Below are positions 13,399 through 21,557 of a stretch of 27,907 bases of DNA, in pieces (the first letter of the stretch is position 1; the number at the start of each line of letters is the position of its first letter). The translations under genes were made by a program, and so were the position numbers. Under the pieces are notes generated by a model that searched no databases, was not told the DNA's origin, and saw nothing but the letters and a program-made list of their open reading frames with translations. Origin of the DNA: CAYOUV01 sp964407265 (GTDB lineage Bacteria > Chloroflexota > Anaerolineae > Anaerolineales > Villigracilaceae); the NCBI GenBank assembly GCA_964407265.1, contig CAYOUV010000044.1:1-27907 (forward strand), read 5' to 3'.

Positions 13399-15033
13399 AT
13401 GTTTGCCAGCAACGAACCCCGATTCTCATCCCGTCGCTCGCCCGTTTACAGCAAGGGCGGGATGGTCGCTACTTCCCAACCACTGGCGAGCGCTGCCGGG
13501 CTGGAGATGCTCTCCCAGGGCGGGAATGCGGCTGACGCAGCCGTGGCTGCCGCAGCGGCGCTCAACGTCACTGAGCCGACCTCAACCGGCATCGGTGGGG
13601 ATATGTTCGCGTTGTTTTTCGAGGCTCAAACCCGGCAAGTCACGGCCTTGAACGGCTCAGGCCGCGCGCCAGCCTCACTGACACTTGAACGCCTTCAAAA
13701 AGAAGGCTTTGACGAACTCCCGGCTTATCATCCTTATACGATTACCGTGCCCGGCGCCTGCGCTGGCTGGTTTGACTTAATCGAACAGCACGGCTCGCTC
13801 GAAATGGAGTCCATCCTGGCGCCCGCTATCAAGTTGGCCGAAGATGGCTTTCCCGTTGCGCCGCTGACTTCTTATTTCTGGAGGCGCGCTGCGGACCGCC
13901 AGCTCGCTACTGCGCTTAATGGCCAAGAGATGACCATCGAGGGGCGCGGCCCGCATCCGGGTGAGGTATTTCGAAATCCGGGACTGGCGCGCACACTTAA
14001 AAAAATCGCCGAAGGCGGTAAACAGACCTTCTATCAGGGCCAACTTGCCGAAGCCATCGTCGCCACCGTGCGGGAAGCAGGCGGATGCCTGAGTACGGCA
14101 GACCTGGCGGCGCACACATCCACCTGGGAAGAACCCATCAGCACAACCTATCGTGATTTTCGTGTCTACGAGTGCCCGCCCAATGGACAGGGACTGACGG
14201 CTCTGATCGCACTCAATATTCTCGAAGGCTTCGACCTGGCAGCCCTGGAACCGCTCTCCGCGGCGCGCCTGCATCTGGAGATCGAAGCGCTGCACCTGGC
14301 ATTCGCCGATACCCGCTGGTATGTAACCGATCCGCGTTTCTTCGACATTCCCCTTTCCCAATTGCTGTCCAAGGCATATGCCACCGAACGCCGCAAACTG
14401 CTCGATCCCCAGAAAGCCAGTTTAGACCAAAAACGTGGCGCGCCTGTCTCCTCGTCCGACACGGTTTATTTAAGTGTCGTCGATGGCTGGGGTAACGCTT
14501 GCTCTTTCATCAACAGCAATTACATGGGTTTTGGTACGGGCATCGTCCCCAGAGGTTGGGGCTTCACGCTGCAAAACCGCGGTCACAACTTCGACCTCGA
14601 TCCCAACCATCCTAATGCACTGGCGCCCGGCAAACGACCCTATCACACCATCATCCCGGCCATGGCCACCCGCGAAGGCGACGGCAGCCTGTACGCCTCT
14701 TTCGGCGTGATGGGCGGATTCATGCAACCGCAGGGACACCTGCAGGTCTTCAACGCGCTGGTGGACGATAAGCTGGACCCGCAGTCCGCGCTGGATCAGC
14801 CGCGGTTTTGCATCGAATCGGGCGAAGCTGGAGGTTGGGTCGGCCTCGAGGATGGACTGCCAGATCAGACGATCGAGGGCCTGTTTGAACTTGGCCATTC
14901 AATCCGCCTGGTGACGGGGTACGAACGAGCTTTGTTCGGCCGTGGACAGGTCATCCTGCGGGATCCCGAGTCCGGCGTCCTGACCGGTGGTAGCGATCCC
15001 CGCGCTGACGGTTGCGCAATGACGCTGATCTAA
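13399..15033 (+). CDS. Gamma-glutamyltransferase-family N-terminal-nucleophile hydrolase
   Basis: A 544-residue protein of the gamma-glutamyltranspeptidase family (peptidase family T3), which self-cleaves before a threonine to release two subunits. GGNAADAAVAAAAALNV (residues 41-57) and TGIGGDMF are family signatures. SSSDTVYLSVVDGWGNACSF places the probable catalytic Thr355 at the cleavage site, giving a small subunit of about 190 residues. PGKRPYHTIIPAM replaces the more usual PGKRPLSSMSPTI. There is no signal peptide, so it is probably cytoplasmic, as in YwrD-like members. Glutathione itself may not be the substrate in this lineage. The start is ATG 13399, 13 nt behind the CorC gene, with only a weak ribosome site. 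Confidence 0.87.
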   Translation: MFASNEPRFSSRRSPVYSKGGMVATSQPLASAAGLEMLSQGGNAADAAVAAAAALNVTEPTSTGIGGDMFALFFEAQTRQVTALNGSGRAPASLTLERLQKEGFDELPAYHPYTITVPGACAGWFDLIEQHGSLEMESILAPAIKLAEDGFPVAPLTSYFWRRAADRQLATALNGQEMTIEGRGPHPGEVFRNPGLARTLKKIAEGGKQTFYQGQLAEAIVATVREAGGCLSTADLAAHTSTWEEPISTTYRDFRVYECPPNGQGLTALIALNILEGFDLAALEPLSAARLHLEIEALHLAFADTRWYVTDPRFFDIPLSQLLSKAYATERRKLLDPQKASLDQKRGAPVSSSDTVYLSVVDGWGNACSFINSNYMGFGTGIVPRGWGFTLQNRGHNFDLDPNHPNALAPGKRPYHTIIPAMATREGDGSLYASFGVMGGFMQPQGHLQVFNALVDDKLDPQSALDQPRFCIESGEAGGWVGLEDGLPDQTIEGLFELGHSIRLVTGYERALFGRGQVILRDPESGVLTGGSDPRADGCAMTLI

Positions 15034-15195
15034 AAATCCCAAATCAAAAAAATAGTACTGAAGCAAACCGGTCGTCCCTATCGCGATAATCATCCCATAC
15101 GATAATGACAACACAATCCTTGTGATCAACCCCTCACCTTTGGAACGAATATCTGGCGAAAGACTTCGTTAAAATTACAATTTGTGCTATAAATC
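15034..15195. other. Intergenic stretch upstream of the cyd operator
   Basis: No gene or terminator is seen here. It holds AT-rich sequence and an imperfect GTGA-N8-TCAC inverted repeat near 15122-15137 of unclear meaning. TATAAA at 15188-15193 at its right end is a candidate -10 for cydAB. Confidence 0.5.
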
Positions 15196-15213
15196 TTGTG
15201 ACGAAACCCACAA
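15188..15213 (+). promoter_or_regulatory. cydAB promoter -10 and Rex-like operator
   Basis: TTGTGACGAAACCCACAA at 15196-15213 is an 18-bp element with TTGTG/CACAA arms, the length and arm sequence of the Rex consensus (TTGTGAAnnnnTTCACAA). It lies 2 nt downstream of a candidate -10 (TATAAAT, 15188-15194), over the expected transcription start, where repressor binding would block initiation. Rex senses NADH/NAD+ and represses cydAB in several bacteria. Rex itself is not in this window. Confidence 0.45.
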
Positions 15214-15260
15214 TACAATTGTTAGCGACCACGAGATAATCGTTCTTCTGGAGGAAAGCT

Positions 15261-16643
15261 ATGGACCTTGTGTTACTCTCGCGATGGCAATTTGCCATCA
15301 CCTCGGTCTACCACTTTTTCTTCGTCCCGCTCACGCTGGGATTGGGCTGGTTTGTCGCAATCATGCAAACAGTCTACTATCGCACCGGAAACGAGACGTT
15401 CAAGAAAATGGCGAAGTTCTGGGGCAAGCTGTTCTTGATCAATTTCGCCATGGGAGTGGTCACCGGTATCGTTCAAGAATTCCAGTTTGGCATGAATTGG
15501 TCAGAATACTCGCGATACGTTGGCGATATCTTCGGCGCACCACTGGCCATCGAAGCCCTGCTGGCGTTTTTCCTTGAATCCACTTTCCTGGGTGTCTGGA
15601 TCTTTGGCTGGGATCGCATTCACAAGGGTTTGCATCTAACAGCCATCTGGCTGGTGGTGATTGGGTCAAACCTGTCAGCGCTGTGGATCCTGATCGCCAA
15701 TGCTTTCATGCAGCATCCGGTCGGCTACGTGCTTCAAAATGGGCGGGCAGAAATGGTCGATTTTGGCGCACTGGTAGCCAATCCCAAGGCCTGGCTATTC
15801 TTCTGGCATACCATCTCCTCCGGGCTGGCAACGGCTGCATTCTTCGTGATCGGTATCAGCGCCTGGTTCCTGACTCGCAAGAAGGATGTCGAGGTCTTCA
15901 AGCATTCCTTCCGCATCGCTGCCATCATTGGCACGCTTGCCGTCGTCAGCGTCATATTGGCAGGCCATACACAGGGACAGGAAATGCGTCAGACGCAACC
16001 CATGAAGCTCGCCGCGCTCGAGGCGCTTTGGACATCCGAAAAGCCGGCCTCCTTCTCCCTGCTGACAATTGGGGATCTGTCCGGTAGAAATGAAGTCTGG
16101 TCAATCCGCATCCCGTACGTCATGAGCTTACTGGCCTGTAACAACCTCACTTGCGGTGTGCAGGGGGTGAACGATCTCCAAGCGCAATACGTGCAACAAT
16201 ACGGACCCGGCAACTACATTCCGCTGATGGTCGTCACGTACTGGACCTTCCGCTTCATGGTCGGCGCCGGATTCCTGATGTTTGGACTGGTTGCTTATGC
16301 GCTCTTCCTGGTTATGAAAGACTGGCCGGAAAAGTGGATGCGCTGGCTCAAATGGATGCCATGGGCGATTGCGCTGCCGTATATCGCAAACTCCTCTGGC
16401 TGGATCCTGACCGAAATGGGCCGCCAGCCATGGATCGTCTACGGCTTGCTCAAGACAGAAGAGGCGGTCTCACCGCTCAGCCCCGGCATGGTGCTGATGA
16501 CTGTGATCGGCTTTACCCTGATTTACGCCTTGCTAATGTCAGCAGACGTTTACCTGCTTAACAAATTTGCGAAAGCCGGTCCCTCCGCTGCCATGCAGGA
16601 ATCGTCTGATATCACCCCCGCTTTAACCGCGGTGCAAGACTAA
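15261..16643 (+). CDS. cydA: Cytochrome bd oxidase subunit I (short Q-loop)
   Basis: A 460-residue haem-bearing subunit of the quinol:O2 oxidoreductase in the cytoplasmic membrane. Haem ligands can be placed: His18 (VYHFFF; haem b595), His183 (FFWHTISSG) and Met386 (TEMGRQPW) for haem b558. Glu98 (PLAIEAL) and Glu106 (FLEST) match E. coli Glu99 and Glu107. Lys249 and Glu254 in QPMKLAALEA correspond to the quinol-site residues of the Q-loop. The overall length shows the short Q-loop class. GGAGG lies a few bases before ATG 15261. It is the first gene of cydA-cydB-cydDC, under a putative Rex operator. Confidence 0.96.
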   Translation: MDLVLLSRWQFAITSVYHFFFVPLTLGLGWFVAIMQTVYYRTGNETFKKMAKFWGKLFLINFAMGVVTGIVQEFQFGMNWSEYSRYVGDIFGAPLAIEALLAFFLESTFLGVWIFGWDRIHKGLHLTAIWLVVIGSNLSALWILIANAFMQHPVGYVLQNGRAEMVDFGALVANPKAWLFFWHTISSGLATAAFFVIGISAWFLTRKKDVEVFKHSFRIAAIIGTLAVVSVILAGHTQGQEMRQTQPMKLAALEALWTSEKPASFSLLTIGDLSGRNEVWSIRIPYVMSLLACNNLTCGVQGVNDLQAQYVQQYGPGNYIPLMVVTYWTFRFMVGAGFLMFGLVAYALFLVMKDWPEKWMRWLKWMPWAIALPYIANSSGWILTEMGRQPWIVYGLLKTEEAVSPLSPGMVLMTVIGFTLIYALLMSADVYLLNKFAKAGPSAAMQESSDITPALTAVQD

Positions 16644-16654
16644 CGGAGGCTCAC

Positions 16655-17671
16655 ATGGACTTGAACATCTTATGGTTTATCCTGATTGCCGTCCTGTGGA
16701 TTGGCTTCTTCTTCCTGGAAGGTTTCGATTTCGGTGTCGGCATGCTATTGCCCTTCCTGGGAAAAGATGACAACCAGCGCCGCGTCATCATCAACTCGAT
16801 TGGCCCGCACTGGGATGGCAACGAGGTCTGGCTGGTGACTGCTGGCGGCGCGACCTTTGCCGCATTCCCGCACTGGTACGCGACCCTCTTCAGCGGCTTC
16901 TACCCGGCCATGTTCTTGCTGCTGCTGGCACTGATCGTGCGCGGCGTGGCTTTCGAATTCCGCAGCAAGGATTCCAACCCGAAATGGCGCGGCCTATGGG
17001 ATTGGTGTATCTTTGCCGGCAGCGGCCTGGCTGCGCTACTGTTAGGGGTAGCCTTCGCCAATCTGGCGAAAGGCGTGCCAATTGACGCCAATATGAATTA
17101 CACCGGCAACTTCTGGACGCTGCTCAATCCTTACGGTTTGCTGGGCGGTGTGATGACCATCTCCACCTTCCTGCTGCATGGGGCAATCTTCCTGAACCTA
17201 AAAATCAGCGGCGAAATCACCGAACGCTTCCACAGCTTCGCGCGACGCGTCTGGGTTGTGGTCCTAATCCTGACGGTGTTGATGCTGGTCGCAACCTACT
17301 TCTACACTGACATTCTGGCTCGGCTGGGCGTCGATCCGGGCGTGATCCCGATCAGCGGCATCATTGCTTTGTTGTTGGCGGGTTACTTCTTGAACCGAAA
17401 GATGAACGGCTGGGCTTTTGTCATGACTGGCCTGACGATTATCCTGACCGTGACAACGTCTTTCATGATCATGTTCCCGCGTGTGATGATCTCCACACTT
17501 AACCCAGCCTGGAGCCTGACGATCTACAATGCATCCTCCAGTCCTTATACGCTCAGGATCATGACCAGCGTAGCATTGATCTTCGTGCCATTGGTGCTGC
17601 TCTATCAAGGCTACTCTTACTGGGTCTATCGCAAACGCATCACGGCCGACCCCAAGACACTGACCTACTAA
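16655..17671 (+). CDS. cydB: Cytochrome bd oxidase subunit II
   Basis: A 338-residue polytopic membrane protein that pairs with CydA. The N-terminus FFFLEGFDFGVGMLLPFLG, then IGPHWDGNEVWLVTAGGATFAAFPHWYAT, is the CydB signature. About eight further hydrophobic spans follow. Length agrees with the family. GGAGG precedes the ATG, 11 nt after the cydA stop, so the two are co-translated from one message. A strong terminator hairpin follows 20 nt after the stop. Confidence 0.96.
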   Translation: MDLNILWFILIAVLWIGFFFLEGFDFGVGMLLPFLGKDDNQRRVIINSIGPHWDGNEVWLVTAGGATFAAFPHWYATLFSGFYPAMFLLLLALIVRGVAFEFRSKDSNPKWRGLWDWCIFAGSGLAALLLGVAFANLAKGVPIDANMNYTGNFWTLLNPYGLLGGVMTISTFLLHGAIFLNLKISGEITERFHSFARRVWVVVLILTVLMLVATYFYTDILARLGVDPGVIPISGIIALLLAGYFLNRKMNGWAFVMTGLTIILTVTTSFMIMFPRVMISTLNPAWSLTIYNASSSPYTLRIMTSVALIFVPLVLLYQGYSYWVYRKRITADPKTLTY

Positions 17672-17690
17672 CTCGAAAACCCAATAAAGC

Positions 17691-17724
17691 ATCGGGGCAC
17701 GAAGCTTCGTGCCCCGATCTTCTT
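17691..17724 (+). terminator. Intrinsic terminator between cydB and cydDC
   Basis: A perfect 14-bp inverted repeat with no spacer (ATCGGGGCACGAAG at 17691-17704 and its complement at 17705-17718) is followed by CTTCTT. It ends 13 nt before the cydDC start. Confidence 0.8.
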
Positions 17725-17737
17725 AATAAATGCCATC

Positions 17738-20700
17738 ATGCACCGTCGACTGATATCCCTGACCCGTAACAGCCGCCTGGCGCTGACCATTACGATTCTG
17801 ACCGGATTTCTGGCCGGAATCCTGACCATTGGCCAGGCCTGGTACCTGAGCCTCACCATCGATGGCGCTTTCCTCGGCAGCAGGTCGCTCATCCAAGTCC
17901 TGCCGTGGCTGCGGCTGCTCCTGTTCATCATCGGCGGGCGTGCTTTCCTGGCCTGGATCAACGAGGTCAGCGCCAATGCCATTGCAGTGCGGATTAAGAG
18001 CGACCTGCGTGAGCGGCTCTTCGCCCACCTCCTGGACCTTGGTCCAGCTTTCAGCCACGGCGAACGCACGGGGGAATTAACCGCAACCGTCGTCGAGGGG
18101 GTCGAGGCGCTGGATTCCTATTTCAGTCAATACCTGCCACAACTGGTCGTCGCGACGCTGGTACCGCTCTCCATCCTGGTTTTTGTCTTTCCGCTTGACC
18201 CGCTCTCCGGCCTGGTCCTGCTGCTGACCGCGCCGCTCATTCCGCTCTTCATGTATCTGATCGGCAAAGGTGCGGAAATTGTCACCCGGCGTCAGTATGA
18301 AACTCTTGGCCGCCTCGCAGCGCACTTCCTGGACAGCCTGCAAGGGCTGACCACGCTCAAGCTTTTCGGGCAGTCCAAAGAACACACGCGCAGCATCGCG
18401 CAGGTCAGCCAACAGTTCCGTGTTACGACCATGAGCGTGCTGCGGGTTACGTTTCTATCAGCGTTGGCTTTGGAGCTGATCGCCACTCTGAGCACCGCCA
18501 TCGTGGCGGTCGAGATCGGACTGCGCTTGTTGTACGGCAGGATGGATTTTCAAGCGGCACTTTTCCTGCTGGTGCTTGCTCCGGAATTTTATTTACCATT
18601 ACGCATGCTGGGACTGCGTTTTCATGCCGGTTTGTCCGGAACCAGTGCTGCGCGGCGAATTTTTGAGATTCTGGATACTCCCACCAGCAATCGTGTCCCG
18701 ATAAGCGATACTCGCGTCTCGGTTTCCCAACCCCCAAGGCCCGAGGGCACCTTCGCGCGGATTGAATTCTCCGGGGTATCTTTCACTTATCCCAATGAGG
18801 CCGCCCCGGCATTGCGAAATATCAATTTGCAAATCCATTCCGGCCAACACCTGGCCCTGGTCGGCAGAAGCGGCGCAGGCAAATCCACACTGGCGAATCT
18901 TCTGCTGCGCTTCATCCAGCCGCAGGAGGGTCAGATCAGCGTTGATGGCAAACCGCTCGAGCAATTTCCGCTCAATGATTGGCGCAGGCTGATCGCCTGG
19001 GTGCCGCAACGACCTTATCTGTTCCACGACACGATCGCCGCCAACCTGCGTCTGGGCCAACCAGAGGCAGGTATGCAGGAATTGTTCGATGCAGCCCAAA
19101 TGGCAAACCTGCATGATTTCATCCTTTCACTGCCCCAGGGTTACCAGACGGTCATCGGCGAGGGCGGCGGGCGCCTCTCCGGCGGACAGGCGCAGCGGCT
19201 CGCCCTGGCACGCGCCTTCTTGAAAAATACCCCCCTGCTGATCCTCGACGAACCGACCTCCAGCCTCGACCCCGAAAACGAAGCTCTGCTGGAAGCAGCG
19301 ACGCGGCGCTTGAGGCAAGGACGCGCCGTGATTACCATCGCGCACCGCCTGAACACCGTCTATCAAGCTGACCAGATCATCGTCATCGATAACAGCCGTA
19401 TCATCGAGCAAGGTACGCATGAAAGTTTGCTCGCCCAAAAGGGCGCGTATGCAAAGATGGTCAACGCGCTGAAGGTAAAAAGCCTTGAGTTACCCATCCA
19501 GAGGCCGGACAAAGACAACGCCCCCCTCGCTTTGGACTTGCAACTTTCAGCCCAACCAGTGACATTCGTCCGGCACATCTCACACATCATGCCTCGTCTG
19601 CTATCATTCCTGAAGGGTTCCTGGGGCATGGTGCTGCTTTCCGTCCTGCTAGGGACGCTGACCATCGGCTCCAATATCGCCTTGATGGGTACCTCAGCCT
19701 GGCTGATTTCAGCCGCCGCTCTGCACCCATCCATCGCCGATCTGGAAATCGCCATCGTGGGCGTGCGCTTCTTTGGGATAAGCCGCGGTGTCTTCCGTTA
19801 CCTGGAACGCCTGACCTCCCACAACGTCACCTTCCGCCTGCTGGCACGTCTGCGCATCTGGTTCTATGAAAAGCTTGAACCGCTTGCCCCGGCCCGCCTG
19901 TTGGAATATCGCAGCGGGGACATCTTAAGCCGCGTGACCTCCGATGTGGAAATGCTGGAGAATTTCTACGTGCGCGTCGTCGCGCCGCCCCTGGTAGCGG
20001 TCGTGGTCGCTCTTGGCACTGCCTGGCTGCTCGGGTCATTTTCACCGCAATTGGCTCTCGTGTTCCTGAGCTTTTTTCTGGGTATTGGTTTATTCCTACC
20101 GATCTTGATCCAGTGGCTCAGCCGCACCCCGGCATCAGACCTGGTCAACGACCGCGCTCAAATGCAGGTGCAATTGGTCGATGGTGTACAAGGATTAGCC
20201 GACCTGTTGATCTTCGGAGGCGGTGCCAGCCAACTGCGCGAAATCGTCAATACTGGGAAAAGTTACGCAAAATCCCAAAAGCATCTGTCCTTGATTGGTG
20301 GATTCAACGCAGCCCTGACCGTCCTGTTGCCAAATCTGGGTATGTTGGCTGTGATCGTATTGGCCATCCCACTGGTAATCACTGGCCGAATCCAAGGCGT
20401 CGTTCTAGCGACCCTGGCACTGGTCACACTGGCATCTTTCGAAGCCGTTAATCCCCTGCCCCTGGCCGCTCAAATGTGGATGAGCACACGCGAGGCTGCC
20501 CGCCGACTGTTCGACGTAGTGGACGCACAGCCTGCAGTCAGCGATCCGCCCCTACCACTGGCAACTCCTCGTTCGGGGGCATTATCGGTTCGAGACCTGA
20601 GCTTCACCTACAGGAAGTCCGATCCGCCAGCGCTCGATGGGCTGAGCTTCGACTTACCCAGCGGCAAGCATCTCGCCATCGTGGGTCCAAGCGGGGCTGG

Positions 20701-21313
20701 CAAATCCACGTTGATCAACCTGTTGCTTCGATTCTGGGAATATCGCCAAGGAAAAATCCTGCTCGACGGAGAGCCGCTCAATGCTTATGCGCAGTCAGAT
20801 GTACGCCTGATGATCGGGATCGTTTCACAGAACTCGTATTTTTTCAATGCAACCATCGGGCAAAACCTAAAGCTGGCCCAACCCAAAGCCTCCATCAAAC
20901 AACGCGAACGCGCGGCGCGCCAAGCCCAGATTTACGAATTTATCCAGCGCCTGCCCCAGGGATTCGAGACCCTCATGGGTGAACAAGGCTTACGCCTATC
21001 CGGCGGCGAACGCCAACGATTGGCGATTGCCCGCACACTGCTCAAGGACTCGCCCATCCTGATCCTGGATGAGCCAACCGCCAATCTCGATCCAGTCACC
21101 GAGAAACGCGTATTGGATACCCTTTTTGATCTGATGCAAGGACGGACTGCCCTGCTGGTCACCCATCGGCTGATCGGTCTGGAAAACATGGACGAAATTC
21201 TGGTGCTCGATCATGGGCAAGTGGTCGAGCGCGGCGTGCATACCCAACTGCTGAAACAGGGCGGGCTATACCGGCGCATGTGGGAGTTGCAAAATCGAAT
21301 CCTGGAACAGTAA
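17738..21313 (+). CDS. cydDC: Fused CydD-CydC ABC transporter for cytochrome bd assembly
   Basis: A single 1191-residue chain holding both halves of the CydDC exporter, which moves cysteine/glutathione-type thiols or haem-related cargo and is needed to assemble cytochrome bd. The first half (CydD, about residues 1-585) has a six-span ABC membrane domain, Walker A GRSGAGKS near 376 and signature LSGGQAQR near 479. A linker of about 30 residues leads to the CydC half (about 620-1191) with LISAAALHPSIADLEIAIVGVR split by usual CydC features, Walker A GPSGAGKS near 983 and signature LSGGERQR near 1087. Both Walker B motifs (LLILDEP, ILILDEP) are intact. No ribosome site is visible before the ATG, and a terminator stands just upstream. 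Separate genes are the rule in E. coli; fusions occur in other phyla. Confidence 0.93.
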   Translation: MHRRLISLTRNSRLALTITILTGFLAGILTIGQAWYLSLTIDGAFLGSRSLIQVLPWLRLLLFIIGGRAFLAWINEVSANAIAVRIKSDLRERLFAHLLDLGPAFSHGERTGELTATVVEGVEALDSYFSQYLPQLVVATLVPLSILVFVFPLDPLSGLVLLLTAPLIPLFMYLIGKGAEIVTRRQYETLGRLAAHFLDSLQGLTTLKLFGQSKEHTRSIAQVSQQFRVTTMSVLRVTFLSALALELIATLSTAIVAVEIGLRLLYGRMDFQAALFLLVLAPEFYLPLRMLGLRFHAGLSGTSAARRIFEILDTPTSNRVPISDTRVSVSQPPRPEGTFARIEFSGVSFTYPNEAAPALRNINLQIHSGQHLALVGRSGAGKSTLANLLLRFIQPQEGQISVDGKPLEQFPLNDWRRLIAWVPQRPYLFHDTIAANLRLGQPEAGMQELFDAAQMANLHDFILSLPQGYQTVIGEGGGRLSGGQAQRLALARAFLKNTPLLILDEPTSSLDPENEALLEAATRRLRQGRAVITIAHRLNTVYQADQIIVIDNSRIIEQGTHESLLAQKGAYAKMVNALKVKSLELPIQRPDKDNAPLALDLQLSAQPVTFVRHISHIMPRLLSFLKGSWGMVLLSVLLGTLTIGSNIALMGTSAWLISAAALHPSIADLEIAIVGVRFFGISRGVFRYLERLTSHNVTFRLLARLRIWFYEKLEPLAPARLLEYRSGDILSRVTSDVEMLENFYVRVVAPPLVAVVVALGTAWLLGSFSPQLALVFLSFFLGIGLFLPILIQWLSRTPASDLVNDRAQMQVQLVDGVQGLADLLIFGGGASQLREIVNTGKSYAKSQKHLSLIGGFNAALTVLLPNLGMLAVIVLAIPLVITGRIQGVVLATLALVTLASFEAVNPLPLAAQMWMSTREAARRLFDVVDAQPAVSDPPLPLATPRSGALSVRDLSFTYRKSDPPALDGLSFDLPSGKHLAIVGPSGAGKSTLINLLLRFWEYRQGKILLDGEPLNAYAQSDVRLMIGIVSQNSYFFNATIGQNLKLAQPKASIKQRERAARQAQIYEFIQRLPQGFETLMGEQGLRLSGGERQRLAIARTLLKDSPILILDEPTANLDPVTEKRVLDTLFDLMQGRTALLVTHRLIGLENMDEILVLDHGQVVERGVHTQLLKQGGLYRRMWELQNRILEQ

Positions 21314-21320
21314 TTTCCGC

Positions 21321-21349
21321 TTGCAGGCTACAAACGAACGTGCTATAAT
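21321..21349 (+). promoter_or_regulatory. Promoter of rho
   Basis: TTGCAG at 21321-21326 and TATAAT at 21344-21349 are exactly 17 nt apart, and TGC before the -10 gives an extended -10 element. The expected start near 21356 leaves a leader of about 200 nt before rho. Confidence 0.65.
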
Positions 21350-21355
21350 GCGGTC

Positions 21356-21557
21356 AACTCCCCTGCGATAAAAGTATCCTCAAAACGTCTGTCAGTTGGG
21401 CCATTTAGCCCGCGTAGACGACCTTGCAATTCAATTGGAAACATCGCCCTACTGCTTAACACAACCAATCTGGTAACCCTGCCTGTGACCGTGGGGGCAC
21501 TGGCGTCATTTTTTCACGTCGAATCACTCCAAATCTAACGAGCGTCGAGAACCTAAC
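21356..21557 (+). promoter_or_regulatory. Long rho leader with two structured elements
   Basis: The leader carries a nested hairpin at 21386-21420 (CGTCT...AGACG outside, GGGC/GCCC inside). It also carries a terminator-like element at 21486-21514, in which TGAC pairs with GTCA around an inner GTG/CAC stem, followed by six T. No leader peptide with a usable start is seen. Long leaders with premature termination are known for rho autoregulation in E. coli; here this is inference from structure. Confidence 0.45.

Noticed and set aside
15121..15138. CRP/FNR-like TGTGA...TCACC repeat upstream of cydA
   Set aside because: The spacer is 8 nt rather than 6 and the arms are imperfect; it is also far from the candidate -10.
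21348..21371. Seven-codon leader peptide (ATG CGG TCA...) before rho
   Set aside because: Its ATG overlaps the -10 box, so it would not be on the transcript.
21314..21540. Open frame of about 75 codons running on after the cydDC stop through the rho leader
   Set aside because: It contains no ATG and only late GTG codons without ribosome sites; it shares the cydDC frame by chance.
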